Assembly: GCF_041434935.1 (NCBI RefSeq)
Contig: NZ_CP107964.1
Span: forward strand, 1,240,001-1,304,000
Source: Kitasatospora sp. NBC_00374
GTDB lineage: Bacteria; Actinomycetota; Actinomycetes; Streptomycetales; Streptomycetaceae
Length of the DNA: 64,000 nucleotides
Reading direction: 5' to 3'
Made by a program: the position numbers and the translations under genes. Positions 50,000 to 58,939 of this stretch are shown one piece after another (positions within the stretch are counted from its first letter, which is position 1; each line of letters opens with the position of its first letter). Under the pieces are notes generated by a model. It saw nothing but the letters and a program-made list of their open reading frames with translations. It had not been told where the DNA came from and did not search any database.

Positions 50000-52744
50000 T
50001 CACCGTTCCTTCGTGGCGTCCGTGTTCGGCGGTCGGCGCAGCCGGCGCAGGTACGGGTCGAAGACGGGAAGGGGTTCCAGGCGGATCCGGGCGTCCACGC
50101 ACAGGAGTCCGTCGGGCCCGGCGATCAGCGGGTTGAGGTCGGCCTCGGCGAGTTGCGGGAGTTCGGTGGCCAAGTGGGACAGTGCGGCGAGCACCCGACG
50201 CACGGCCGGCAGGTCGACGGGAGGCACACCCGGACGGCCCAGGAGCAGCGGGGCGCTGCGCAGATCGGTGACCATCGTGGTGAGGTCGCGTTCGGTCAGC
50301 GGCGCGAGCCGGGTGGAGCGGTCGTCGAGCACGTCGGTGGCGGTGCCACCGAGGCCGAGGACGACCAGCGGGCCGAAGACGTGGTCCTTCACGACGCCGG
50401 CGAGCAGTTCGAGACCGGGCGCGGCCATCGGCTGCACCACGACGCCGGCCATCCGGTCGCCGAAGCGTTCGGTGAACTCGCGGTAGACGGTCCGGACTTC
50501 GCCGTCCCGCTGCAGGCCGGTTCGGACGGCTCCGGCCGCGCTCTTGTGGACCTGCCCCGGCCAGTAGGCCTTCAGCGCGACCTTGCCGTCGTGGCCTATC
50601 CGGCGCAGTGACCGCGCGGAGACGACCGCGGTGTGTTCGTCCTGGGCCCGGAGGGAGGTGGTGAGCGGAAGTCCGTAGTGTTCCAGGAGCTGGGCTGCTG
50701 CGGCCGGGTCGAGCCAGCCGCCGGCCGGGTGGGCGGCGAGGAACTCGTCGGCGAGCCGCCGGGCCGCCTCCGGGTCGGTGTCTGCGGCCTGGGCCTCGGG
50801 GCCGGTCGGCTCCGCCAGCCACCGCGCCCGGTCCCGCGCGTGCGCGAAGGCCCGGGCGGCGGCACCGGAGTCGGCGTAGACGGGAAGCAGGCCGCCGTCG
50901 GCACCGGTGAGGTACCGGACCGGTACCTCCTGGCTGATCATCACGGCGGCGACCGGGATCTTCCGTCGGGCGGGTGCGTCCAGCAGCGCGCGGACCGGAT
51001 CCTGTTCGGCGTTCACGGCGAGGGCGGTCGGCACCAGGCAGACCAGGAGGGCGTCCACGGCGTTGCTGCGCACCAGTGCGTCGACGCACCTGCGTAGTTC
51101 GACGGGGTCGGCGGCCGCCGTGGTGTCCACGGGGTTGGTGGCACTGGCGCCGACGGGGAGCAGAGCGAGCAGCTCGGCCGCCAGGCCGGCGGGAAGCGTC
51201 GGGACGGACAGCCCCACCTCGGTGCAGGCGTCGGCGGCCAGGATGCCGATGCCACCGGCGTTGGAGACCACGGCGACGGTGCCACGAGTACCGGGTAGCG
51301 GCTGGCTGTGCAGAAGGGCCGCGGTCTCGACCAGTTCGGCGATGCTGCGGGCCGCCGTGACACCGGCCTGCCGGAACAGGGCTTCCCGGGTGACGGTCGG
51401 GGTCGCGGCGGCGGCCGTGTGCGAGGCTGCGCCGCGGCGGCCGGCGGCGGAGCGTCCGGCGTCGACGGTGAGCACGGGGAGCTTGCGGGTGACCCGGCGG
51501 GCGGTACGGGCGAAGGCGCGGGGGTTGCCGAAGGACTCGAGGTGGAGCAGGGCCAGGTCGGTCCGGCCGTCGCTCTCCCACCACCGCAGCAAGTCGTTGC
51601 CGCTGACGTCGTACTTGTCCCCGAGGGAGACGAAGCTGGAGACGCCGATGCCGAGCCAGGCGAGCCGCTCCATCAGTGCGATGCCGACTCCGCCCGACTG
51701 CGCGGCCACCCCTGCGGTGCCGGGCAGCGGGAAGGCGCCACCGAACTCGGCGTCCAGGCGGACCGGCCGGTCGGTCTGCGCGATGCCGAGGCTGTTCGGG
51801 CCGACCAGACGCATGCTGAAGTGGCGGCAGGCGTGGATCAGTTGCCGGGCGGTGGCCGCGTCCAGACCGGAGGTGAGCACCACCAGGGCTCGGACCCCGG
51901 CCCGGCCGCACTCCTGTGCCGCGCCCACCACCGCGGCGGGCGGAACGGCGACCACGGCGAGGTCGGGCACGCCCGGCAGGTCTGCGACCGAGGGGTGGGC
52001 AGGCTCGCCGGCGACACTCTCGGCATGCGGGTTGACGGCCCACACCGGACCGTTGAACCCTCCCTGGCGGATCTTGAGCAGCACCGTCCGGCCGACCGAC
52101 CCGGGCCTCCTGGAGGCGCCGATCACCGCGACCGAGCGGGGCCTCAGCAGCGCGGTGAGGCTTGCCACGTCGGCGGCACGACCACGTTGGTCGACGGCCT
52201 CGCGGTAGTGCTCGTCGCCCTCGTCCAGGGCGACGCGCACGCGGATCTCGCCCTGATCGAAGCGGCGGTGAACGGGCAGCCCGAGGTCGGAGAAGACCCG
52301 GTGGACCGCCAGGTTCCCCGCGAGGGTGTCGGCCTCGATCGCGTGAACGCCTCGCTCGCGTGCCGCGTGGACCAGGTGTTCGATCAGCAGGGTCCCCACG
52401 CCACGGTGCTGCCATGCGTCCGCGACGGAGAGGGCGAGCTCCGCGGTGTCCTCGTGACCGGTCTCGGCCTCGTAGTCGACCTCTCCGACCAGCTCATCCG
52501 CGACCCACGCACCCAGCGCCAGGAAGCCGGGGCGGGGTGGCCCGCACAGCCGGTCGGCGGCGAGTTGCGGCGCTCGGCGGCTGGCACCGAAGAAGCGCAT
52601 CCGGCGGCTCGCCTCGGACATCCGGACGGCGTGCAGGTCGAGTGCGGCAGCCCGGTCCTCGGGTTCGAGCGGCCGGATGACCGCGATGGTGCCGTCGGCC
52701 AGCAGGGCCTCTGCGGCGGACGGCGGGCGCTGGACGGTGGACAT
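50000..52744 (-). CDS. GNAT-acyl-CoA synthetase fusion (Pat-type protein acetyltransferase)
   Basis: 914 residues. The N-terminal GNAT domain (~1-185: IAVIRPLEPEDRAAALDLHA, SVADAWQHRGVGTLLIEHLV as acetyl-CoA loop) is followed by a CoA-binding domain (LLRPRSVAVIGASRRPGSVG), the ligase domains of NDP-forming acyl-CoA synthetases (GVAAQSGGVGIALMERLAWL; AVVSNAGGIGILAADACTEV) and an ATP-grasp part (KAYWPGQVHKSAAGAVRTGL, VVQPMAAPGLELLAGVVKDH). GNAT first is the order of S. lividans PatA, which acetylates acetyl-CoA synthetase; the synthetase part of such Pats is usually inactive. The catalytic His of active synthetases (SHTAAAAT region) appears to be present. ATG 52744 with GGGAG upstream. Confidence 0.9.
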   Translation of the reverse strand: MSTVQRPPSAAEALLADGTIAVIRPLEPEDRAAALDLHAVRMSEASRRMRFFGASRRAPQLAADRLCGPPRPGFLALGAWVADELVGEVDYEAETGHEDTAELALSVADAWQHRGVGTLLIEHLVHAARERGVHAIEADTLAGNLAVHRVFSDLGLPVHRRFDQGEIRVRVALDEGDEHYREAVDQRGRAADVASLTALLRPRSVAVIGASRRPGSVGRTVLLKIRQGGFNGPVWAVNPHAESVAGEPAHPSVADLPGVPDLAVVAVPPAAVVGAAQECGRAGVRALVVLTSGLDAATARQLIHACRHFSMRLVGPNSLGIAQTDRPVRLDAEFGGAFPLPGTAGVAAQSGGVGIALMERLAWLGIGVSSFVSLGDKYDVSGNDLLRWWESDGRTDLALLHLESFGNPRAFARTARRVTRKLPVLTVDAGRSAAGRRGAASHTAAAATPTVTREALFRQAGVTAARSIAELVETAALLHSQPLPGTRGTVAVVSNAGGIGILAADACTEVGLSVPTLPAGLAAELLALLPVGASATNPVDTTAAADPVELRRCVDALVRSNAVDALLVCLVPTALAVNAEQDPVRALLDAPARRKIPVAAVMISQEVPVRYLTGADGGLLPVYADSGAAARAFAHARDRARWLAEPTGPEAQAADTDPEAARRLADEFLAAHPAGGWLDPAAAAQLLEHYGLPLTTSLRAQDEHTAVVSARSLRRIGHDGKVALKAYWPGQVHKSAAGAVRTGLQRDGEVRTVYREFTERFGDRMAGVVVQPMAAPGLELLAGVVKDHVFGPLVVLGLGGTATDVLDDRSTRLAPLTERDLTTMVTDLRSAPLLLGRPGVPPVDLPAVRRVLAALSHLATELPQLAEADLNPLIAGPDGLLCVDARIRLEPLPVFDPYLRRLRRPPNTDATKER

Positions 52745-52832
52745 CTGCGACTCCCTCGGTCCGGCCCGACCACGGCCGAGCGCTCGGTGGCGGGTCTGAC
52801 TCCAGCGTCTGCCGAAGCGCTGTGCGACACCA

Positions 52833-52846
52833 GGGCCGGTCGGCCC
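52833..52846. promoter_or_regulatory. Perfect palindrome GGGCCG-GT-CGGCCC
   Basis: Perfect inverted repeat, 89 bases before the Pat-type gene start at 52744 and about 175 bases from the divergent gene at 53021. Along with 56696-56709 it is the perfect form of the recurring motif. Confidence 0.55.
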
Positions 52847-53020
52847 GGACGGCCCGCCGACGAGCCGGGGGCCCGCCTCCGTCGGCCCGTGCGTCGTCAA
52901 GCGGTGCCCGAACGGCCCTGGTACCTGGTCCGAGGCTCGGCGAAGGATGAGAGTGAGCAGGTCACGGCAGCCGCTTGCCGAACGGATGAAGGTGCCCGTG
53001 ACAGGAGAGGGAGGATGTTC

Positions 53021-53725
53021 ATGAGCGCAACAGAACGCGGCCGTGCCCAGGGCCACTCCGCGCACCCCGGCGACGTCGGCCGCCGCGTCGCACACCGCCG
53101 TAAACAGCTGGGCCTCAGCCGCGAGCAGGTGGCGGCCAAGGCCGGCATGGCCGTCAACTACCTCGAGTACCTGGAGTCACGTCCGGCCACCGTCGACCTG
53201 GAGACGGTCACCAGGCTTGCGGGCACGCTCGACACCTCGGTCTGGTACCTGCTCGGCGGCGGCCTCGACCTTCCGCCCGGACAGGCCGCACCGTCCCCCC
53301 GCCCGGTGGTGGAGGAGCTGCAGCCCCGGGAGTGCTGGGCGAAGATGGAACCAGGTGGCGTGGGCCGGGTCGCCCGGTCCACGCCCGAAGGTCCACAGGT
53401 CCTGCCGGTCAACTACCGCACTCTGGACGGCACCGTGCTCTATCGCACGACAGCGCAGAGCACCGCAGCAGTCGCCGTGGGCGAGCGCGTCGCCTTCGAG
53501 GTCGACCGGCTCGACGAGGCACTCGGCACCGGCTGGAGCGTCCTCGTCACCGGTCCGGCAGATCAGGTCACCGAGGCGGACGCCATGGAACGGTTCGGGA
53601 AACACGCCAACCCCCAGCCCTGGGTGGGCGGTCAGCGGGACACGTGGGTGCGGATCCGCCCTGACAAGATCACCGGACGACTCATCCGCACCGTCGGGAC
53701 GATGCCCACCGACGACTCACCGTGA
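53021..53725 (+). CDS. XRE helix-turn-helix fused to an FMN split-barrel
   Basis: 234 residues. Residues ~18-78 are a Cro/CI HTH: VGRRVAHRRKQLGLSREQVA, KAGMAVNYLEYLESRPATVD, LETVTRLAGTLDTS. The rest is a PPOX-like split barrel: VGRVARSTPEGPQVLPVNYR, TLDGTVLYRTTAQSTAAVAV, VAFEVDRLDEALGTGWSVLV. This fusion is common in Streptomyces and may let a flavin or F420 state set DNA binding. ATG 53021 has GGGAGG six bases upstream; ATG 53015 is the alternative. Its TGA overlaps the GTG of the GH65 gene (GTGA), so the two are translationally coupled. Confidence 0.9.
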   Translation: MSATERGRAQGHSAHPGDVGRRVAHRRKQLGLSREQVAAKAGMAVNYLEYLESRPATVDLETVTRLAGTLDTSVWYLLGGGLDLPPGQAAPSPRPVVEELQPRECWAKMEPGGVGRVARSTPEGPQVLPVNYRTLDGTVLYRTTAQSTAAVAVGERVAFEVDRLDEALGTGWSVLVTGPADQVTEADAMERFGKHANPQPWVGGQRDTWVRIRPDKITGRLIRTVGTMPTDDSP

Positions 53726-56136
53726 GCGACGGACTCGCACGCCCCCGGGGCTCCAGACCCACCGACCCATGGCAGCTGGGCTACGAGGGCTTCGACCCGG
53801 CTGCGGAGGGCATCCGAGAGGTGCTCTGCGCGGTCGGCAACGGCTACCTGGTCAGCCGCGCGGCCGCGCCGGAGAGCCGCGCCGACGGCGTCCACTACCC
53901 CGGCACGTACCTGGCCGGCTGCTACGACCGCGCGATCTCCCTGGTCGACGGCCGCACCGTCGAGAACGAGGACCTGATCAACTGCCCGAACTGGCTGCCC
54001 CTCACCTTCCGCCCGGAGGAGGGCGACTGGTTCACCGGGCCCGCCACGACGGAGAGCCTGGCGCTCGACCTGCGCCGCGGCGTCCTGACCAGGCGGGCCC
54101 TGGTCGTGGACGAGCACGGCCGCCGGACCCGGCTGACGCAGCGCCGGATCGCCAGCCAGGCCCAGCCGCACCTCCTCGCGCTGGAGACGGAGCTGGTGCC
54201 CGAGAACTGGTCCGGCCGGCTGGAGGTCCGCTCCGCGCTCGACGCGGACGTGTCCAACACGGGCGTCGCCCGCTACCGGGGCCTGACCGACCGTCACCTC
54301 GCGCCGGACGGACAAGGCGCGGACCCCGACGGCCCCCTGTGGCTCCAGGCGGCCTCGACCGGATCACCGCTGCGCATCGCGCTCGCCGCCCGTACGCGCG
54401 CGCACCGGGCAGGCACACCCCTTCCGGCAGCCCGTACCGACGAGATCGAGGAAGGCTGGACGGCCCAGGTCCTCGCGCTGGACGCGACGCGGGGGACACC
54501 GGTCACGGTGGAGAAGACGGTGGCGGTGTACACCTCCCGCGACCCGGCCATCGGCGCTCCCCTGCGCGCCGCCCGGACGCTGGTGACGCAGGCCCCGGAC
54601 TTCGACCGGCTCGTGCGTGACCACGCCCTGCGGTGGACGGAGCTGTGGCGCCGGTGCCGGATCGACGCGGACTTCGACGGCATCGCCACCGTGCGCCTGC
54701 ACCTGTTCCACCTCCTGCAGACCTACTCCGAGCACTCCGTCGACCTCGACGTCGGCATCCCCGCCCGCGGCCTGCACGGCGAGGCCTACCGCGGCCACGT
54801 CTTCTGGGACGAGCTCTTCGTCCTCCAACTGCTCAACCTGCGCCTTCCCGAGCTGGCCCGCGCCGTGCTGCGCTACCGCCACCGCCGGCTCGACGCCGCC
54901 CGGCGGGCCGCCCGGTCCATCGGCCTGCGCGGCGCGATGTACCCGTGGCAGAGCGCATCGGACGGCAGCGAGGAGTCCCAGCAGCTGCACCTGAACCCGC
55001 TCTCCGGGCGCTGGCTGCCCGACCACAGCCACCTCCAGCGTCACGTCGGATCCGCCGTCGCGTACAACGTCTGGCAGTACTACCAGGCCACGGGTGACAT
55101 GGACTTCCTGGCCACCACCGGCGCCGAGATGCTGCTGGAGATCGCCCGCTTCTGGTCGACGACCGCGGTGTACGACCCGCAACGCCGGCGGTACTCGATC
55201 AGCGGTGTGGTCGGGCCGGACGAGTACCACGACGCCTGTCCCTGGTCCGAACGGCCCGGACTGGACGACAACACCTACACCAACGTGCTGGCCTCGTGGG
55301 TGCTCGCCCGCGCCCTCGACGCCGTCAACGTCCTGCCCGGCTACCGGCGTGAGGAACTGCTGGAACGGCTGGCCCTCGGCCGGGACGAGCTCGAGCGCTG
55401 GCAGGAGGTGAGCCGGCGCCTGCACGTACCGTTCCACGACGGCGTGCTCAGCCAGTTCGACGGGTACGAGCGCCTGGCCGAACTCGACTGGACGGCCTAC
55501 CGGCACCGCTACCCGGACCTGCGCCGGCTCGACCGGATCCTGGAGGCCGAGGGCGACACGGTGAACCGCTACAAGGCCTCCAAGCAGGCGGACGTCCTGA
55601 TGCTCTTCTACCTGTTCTCCGCGCGCGAGGTCCGCGACCTGCTGCGCCGACTCGGGTATCCGGCCGGCCACGAGCTGCTGCGCCGCACGACCGACTACTA
55701 CCTGCGGCGCACCGTCCACGGCTCGACGCTCAGCGCGGTGGTGCACGCCTGGGTCCTGACCCGCACCGACCGCCGCGCCTCCTGGCGGTTCTTCCGCGAC
55801 GCCCTCGACGGCGACCTGGCCGACGTGCAGGGCGGCACCACCGCCGAGGGCATCCACCTCGGTGCCATGGCCGGCACCGTTGACCTGCTGCAACGCTGCT
55901 ACACCGGCCTGGAGATCCGCCAGGACACGCTCTGGCTCGCCCCCCGGCTACCGTCGGCGATCGGCCAGGTGGAACTGGACCTCCGCTACCGCGGCCACTG
56001 GGGCATCGTCCTCTCCGTCGACCGGCACAGCGTGACGGTCAGCCTTCAGGAGAGCCTCCAGGAGCCCATCCGAATCGGCCTTCGGGGCTCGTCCACCATC
56101 GTCCGCCCGGGCGAGAGCCACCGATTCTCGCTCTGA
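53722..56136 (+). CDS. GH65 disaccharide phosphorylase
   Basis: 804 residues, the usual size. GH65 inverting phosphorylases split trehalose, maltose, kojibiose or nigerose with phosphate, giving beta-glucose 1-phosphate. Visible: WQLGYEGFDPAAEGIREVLC and AVGNGYLVSR in the N-terminal sandwich, GEAYRGHVFWDELFVLQLLN, and the general acid Glu501 in SGVVGPDEYHD; then DTVNRYKASKQADVLMLFYL (phosphate/sugar site, with KQAD) and HGSTLSAVVHAWV. Substrate cannot be read. No beta-phosphoglucomutase gene is adjacent, unlike Rv3400-3401 of M. tuberculosis. GTG 53722 overlaps the upstream stop. Confidence 0.92.
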   Translation: MSDGLARPRGSRPTDPWQLGYEGFDPAAEGIREVLCAVGNGYLVSRAAAPESRADGVHYPGTYLAGCYDRAISLVDGRTVENEDLINCPNWLPLTFRPEEGDWFTGPATTESLALDLRRGVLTRRALVVDEHGRRTRLTQRRIASQAQPHLLALETELVPENWSGRLEVRSALDADVSNTGVARYRGLTDRHLAPDGQGADPDGPLWLQAASTGSPLRIALAARTRAHRAGTPLPAARTDEIEEGWTAQVLALDATRGTPVTVEKTVAVYTSRDPAIGAPLRAARTLVTQAPDFDRLVRDHALRWTELWRRCRIDADFDGIATVRLHLFHLLQTYSEHSVDLDVGIPARGLHGEAYRGHVFWDELFVLQLLNLRLPELARAVLRYRHRRLDAARRAARSIGLRGAMYPWQSASDGSEESQQLHLNPLSGRWLPDHSHLQRHVGSAVAYNVWQYYQATGDMDFLATTGAEMLLEIARFWSTTAVYDPQRRRYSISGVVGPDEYHDACPWSERPGLDDNTYTNVLASWVLARALDAVNVLPGYRREELLERLALGRDELERWQEVSRRLHVPFHDGVLSQFDGYERLAELDWTAYRHRYPDLRRLDRILEAEGDTVNRYKASKQADVLMLFYLFSAREVRDLLRRLGYPAGHELLRRTTDYYLRRTVHGSTLSAVVHAWVLTRTDRRASWRFFRDALDGDLADVQGGTTAEGIHLGAMAGTVDLLQRCYTGLEIRQDTLWLAPRLPSAIGQVELDLRYRGHWGIVLSVDRHSVTVSLQESLQEPIRIGLRGSSTIVRPGESHRFSL

Positions 56137-56246
56137 GCCCGGACGATCGGCCGCCCCAGGAAATGGGCTGGGGTAGCACTTGGTCAGCGAGGCGATCTCG
56201 ATCGTCGGCATCGAAAGGCGCGAAACGCGCTCGTTCCCCTTCGGCG

Positions 56247-56530
56247 TCACGCCGGGCCTTGGGAGCGCAGCTCGTTCCCGATCTCATGGGCCCAGGTCTG
56301 GATCTGCTCCGGGTTCCTGAAGTCGCCGCCCTTGCCGTGCTTGACCAGGGTGCGGGCGATCCAGCCGGGGGTTTCGGAGGTGAGGCTGCCTCCGAAAGTG
56401 ACGTGCCCGCGGGCGTGCAGGTGTTCCATCACCTTGGCCGCGCCGGGCACCGGCGGGATCTCGTGCGGCTCGGCGGAGCTGTCCACCGGGCCGCTGCTGA
56501 ACAGCCAGACGACGAGGGTGAGCCGTCGAT
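56247..56530 (-). pseudogene. C-terminal half of a flavodoxin-type protein
   Basis: Reverse frame: VVWLFSSGPVDSSAEPHEIP, PVPGAAKVMEHLHARGHVTF, GGSLTSETPGWIARTLVKHG, KGGDFRNPEQIQTWAHEIGN. This is the second half of the menaquinone-dependent protoporphyrinogen-oxidase/flavodoxin group. The FMN loop half is absent; upstream of ~56530 the sequence has no homology. A possible start at 56579 gives a protein without its cofactor loop. Confidence 0.75.
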
Positions 56531-56695
56531 GCCCACCACGACACGGGCGGTCGAACCGTTCCCGCTCACGCGCAACCACCTCACTTCGCTTCGGTCACCT
56601 CCCACGCCGCACTCCCTCCCGCCGGTCCGCCAACGAGGTCCCGCGGAGGCCGGCCGGTCGTGGACGGCGGTGCCGGGGCCCCGGCCGTCATGTTG

Positions 56696-56709
56696 GGGCC
56701 GCTCGGCCC
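56696..56709. promoter_or_regulatory. Perfect palindrome GGGCCG-CT-CGGCCC
   Basis: Perfect inverted repeat; the end nearest the gene is 83 bases before the USP start at 56793. Position and form match the sites at 43243, 47728 and 52833. Confidence 0.55.
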
Positions 56710-56792
56710 TGCCGACCGGCGCAGTCCGCCGCCTACGGTACGAACAGGGCCCGGATTTCGACGGACCACCCACGAGCACCGGTGGAGGAGCC

Positions 56793-57671
56793 ATGGCATC
56801 CGCCAGCAAACGCCGTCCGATCGTCCTCGGTGTGGACGCACAGGGTCCTGGTCGGCTCGCGACCGCCTGGGCCGCCGACGAGGCGGATCGCCGCGGGCTG
56901 CCCCTGCTGATGGTCCATGCCGTCCCGAAGCCGGCCTCCGATCGGGGCAGCTTCGAGGAGCGCCACCACGAGGATCTCCGTGAGACCGGACGCCGGATGC
57001 TCGACAAGGCCGCAGCGCTCGCGGGCGAAATCCACCCCGGGCTGGCGGTGACCACCAACCTCGTGGACGGCATCCCGGGCCAGATCCTGTGCCGGGAATC
57101 GCCGAACGCCGAACTCGTCGTACTCGGCTCCCGCCGGCTCACCCGCCCGGAGGAATACTTCAGCACGTACTCGGTCGCCCTCCCGGTCAGTGCCCAGGCC
57201 GCCTGCCCGGTGGTCGTGGTGCGCGAGCCCGAGCACGTCACCGAGGACCCGCCCAACCTCGTGGTCGGAGTCGACGGCAGCCCGTCGTCGGCGGCCGCGG
57301 TCGATGTCGCCTTCGACCTGGCGGCCCGACGGGGAGCCGCCCTGCGTGCCATCTGGGTGTGGCAGTCGCAGCTGATCGCCCGGATCGACGAACATACGGC
57401 CACCCAGACGCTGCGGCGGCTGCTGACCGAGACCACCGCCGGTCACGCCGACAGGTACCCCGACGTGGACCTGACGCACGAGGTGATCCGCGGCCACCCC
57501 GTGGAGGAACTGGCCAAGGCATCGGAGCACGCACTCGCCGTCGTGGTCGGGCGTCGCGGGCACGGCGGATTCACCGGCATGCGGCTCGGCTCCGTGCCGC
57601 ACGGCCTCCTGCACCACGCCCGCTGCCCGATCGTCACCGTGCCCCGGCCGACCGGCGAACCGGGCACCTGA
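56793..57671 (+). CDS. Universal stress protein, two domains
   Basis: 292 residues. First domain RPIVLGVDAQGPGRLATAWA ... VVLGSRRLTRPEEYFSTYSV, with a degenerate ATP loop; second domain NLVVGVDGSPSSAAAVDVAF ... AVVVGRRGHGGFTGMRLGSV ... HHARCPIVTVPRP, with an intact GxxGxxxxxxxxxGS loop. So only the second domain is likely to bind ATP. ATG 56793 has GGTGGAGGAGCC upstream. It carries one perfect copy of the island's palindromic motif, so control by the OsdR-like regulator is likely. Confidence 0.93.
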   Translation: MASASKRRPIVLGVDAQGPGRLATAWAADEADRRGLPLLMVHAVPKPASDRGSFEERHHEDLRETGRRMLDKAAALAGEIHPGLAVTTNLVDGIPGQILCRESPNAELVVLGSRRLTRPEEYFSTYSVALPVSAQAACPVVVVREPEHVTEDPPNLVVGVDGSPSSAAAVDVAFDLAARRGAALRAIWVWQSQLIARIDEHTATQTLRRLLTETTAGHADRYPDVDLTHEVIRGHPVEELAKASEHALAVVVGRRGHGGFTGMRLGSVPHGLLHHARCPIVTVPRPTGEPGT

Positions 57672-57832
57672 GGCCCGACGGCCCCGGCACCCTACGACAG
57701 GCGACAGGCCGCCAACCCGACGACGGCGTCGCCCCCGTTCGTCGCCGAGGAGATCGTCGACCATGCCCACTGGATCGCCACCGGGCACGGCCGTCGGACG
57801 CTCTGATCCGGCAGGGCCCGGCCCGAGTGCGG

Positions 57833-57960
57833 TCAGGCGCCGCCGTCGGTCCGGTCGACGGTGAGGTCGAGGAAGTGCGTGGAGCAGGAGATGCACGGGT
57901 CGTAGTTGCGGATGGCCCGTTCGCACATCGTGGTCAGCTCGCCGACCTTGTCCGCGACTT
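57833..57960 (-). pseudogene. C-terminal end of a NiFe-hydrogenase large subunit
   Basis: Reverse frame: [20 protein letters not shown], then [20 protein letters not shown] and a stop at 57833. DPCxSCxTH is the second CxxC metal-site motif of NiFe-hydrogenase large subunits (HoxH/HydA type, cytoplasmic group 3), and it lies at the very end, as it should. Upstream of ~57960 the sequence changes to a plus-strand kinase fragment. The rest of the enzyme and its partners are not in the window. Confidence 0.75.
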
Positions 57961-58063
57961 CGGAGGCCGGCTCGTCATCACCCCCGCCCCGGACGGACGG
58001 GGCAAGACCATCCGCGTGGTGCTGCCCGCACCCGAGGCCCGGCCCGTAGGCCCGTCGAGCTGA
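57955..58063 (+). pseudogene. C-terminal end of a histidine-kinase ATPase domain
   Basis: Frame: [34 protein letters not shown], stop at 58063. The GG-x-L-x-(10)-G-T/K-x-x-x-x-LP pattern is the G2 end of a HATPase domain. Nothing upstream of it is left. Confidence 0.5.
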
Positions 58064-58074
58064 AAGGGAGAGCC

Positions 58075-58222
58075 GTCGCGCTTCGAGATCACCGCCTACG
58101 ACGACCGCTGCAACCCCCGCCCGTCGGATGTCGCAGTACAACGCGTCTGGCTGCTGGCGACGATCCACGGCCTGCGCGCCTCGGTCCTGCACCAGGCCGT
58201 CGAGTGGCCCGACACCCGCTGG
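58075..58222 (+). pseudogene. Acg-like nitroreductase fragment
   Basis: Frame: [20 protein letters not shown], then [20 protein letters not shown] and [10 protein letters not shown]. The second part aligns with LLVATVHRVRASLLHQAMEW and PELRW of the intact nitroreductase at 46353-47354. Both ends and an internal piece are missing. Confidence 0.65.
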
Positions 58223-58238
58223 GGCCTGCGCTGGCCGG

Positions 58239-58847
58239 CTACCGGGAGACCGTCGCGGCGTCGCTCTGCGCGGGGGCGCCGCGGGCCGGGCCGTAGACGG
58301 TGTCCAGCAGCCCGCGGGTGAAGCGGTCGAGGTCGTCCAGGCCTACGGCGGTGAGGATGTCCTGGCTGCCGGCCAGCAGGTGGGGGATGGCGGCATGCAG
58401 GGCGAGTGTGACGGCGGCGGCGCGCTGCGGGGTCACCGGCAGGCCGACGGCGGCCTGGGCGCGCTCGAAGGCGGTGAAGTCGGCGATGGCCACGGTGTCG
58501 AGGAGGGCTGACAGGTGGGGACGGCGCGCGGCCTCCGCGCGCAGTTCCAGGTAGGCGAGCATGCGGGCGCGGCCGGGGCCGGCGACGTTCTCCAGCAGTG
58601 CGCGCAGCATGGCCGCCAGACCCGCACGGTCGGCGGGTGCCGGGCGAGGCACGTCGTGGTACAGCTCCACGCACCGCTCGGCGACGGCGGCGAGCAGCGC
58701 GTCCCGGGTGGGGAAGTAGTTCTTGGCGGTGCCCGGGGGCACCTCCGCGGCGGCGTCGACGGCCCGGTGGGTCAGGCCGCGCCCGCCGGCCTCGGCCAGG
58801 ACCTGGATGGCCGCGTCCCGCAGACTGTCGCGCCGGTTCCTGTTCAC
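58239..58847 (-). CDS. TetR-family transcriptional regulator
   Basis: 202 residues from GTG 58847. N-terminal Tet[59 protein letters not shown]. The C-terminal ligand domain has [20 protein letters not shown] and [15 protein letters not shown] longer start at 58892 would put the coding region inside the operator, so GTG 58847 is preferred. It diverges from an alpha/beta hydrolase with a perfect inverted repeat between, so it likely represses both genes and responds to a small hydrophobic ligand. Confidence 0.9.
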   Translation of the reverse strand: MNRNRRDSLRDAAIQVLAEAGGRGLTHRAVDAAAEVPPGTAKNYFPTRDALLAAVAERCVELYHDVPRPAPADRAGLAAMLRALLENVAGPGRARMLAYLELRAEAARRPHLSALLDTVAIADFTAFERAQAAVGLPVTPQRAAAVTLALHAAIPHLLAGSQDILTAVGLDDLDRFTRGLLDTVYGPARGAPAQSDAATVSR

Positions 58848-58860
58848 GCTGGCGATATTA

Positions 58861-58900
58861 CCCCACCCGTGGTACCACAGATGGGGTACCACGGGTGGGG
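58861..58900. promoter_or_regulatory. Perfect 16-bp inverted repeat, TetR operator candidate
   Basis: CCCCACCCGTGGTACC (58861-58876) and GGTACCACGGGTGGGG (58885-58900), spacer 8 bases. It lies 14 bases upstream of the TetR start and 40 bases upstream of the hydrolase start, so binding would block both promoters. Confidence 0.85.
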
Positions 58901-58939
58901 TGAAGCCGTGGCCCCGGACGTGATTCGGAGGATGATCCC

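Noticed and set aside
56170..56212. Reverse-strand MPTIEIASLTKCY as the start of an ABC-transporter ATPase
   Set aside because: Only 13 residues fit and no Walker A follows; too short to support.
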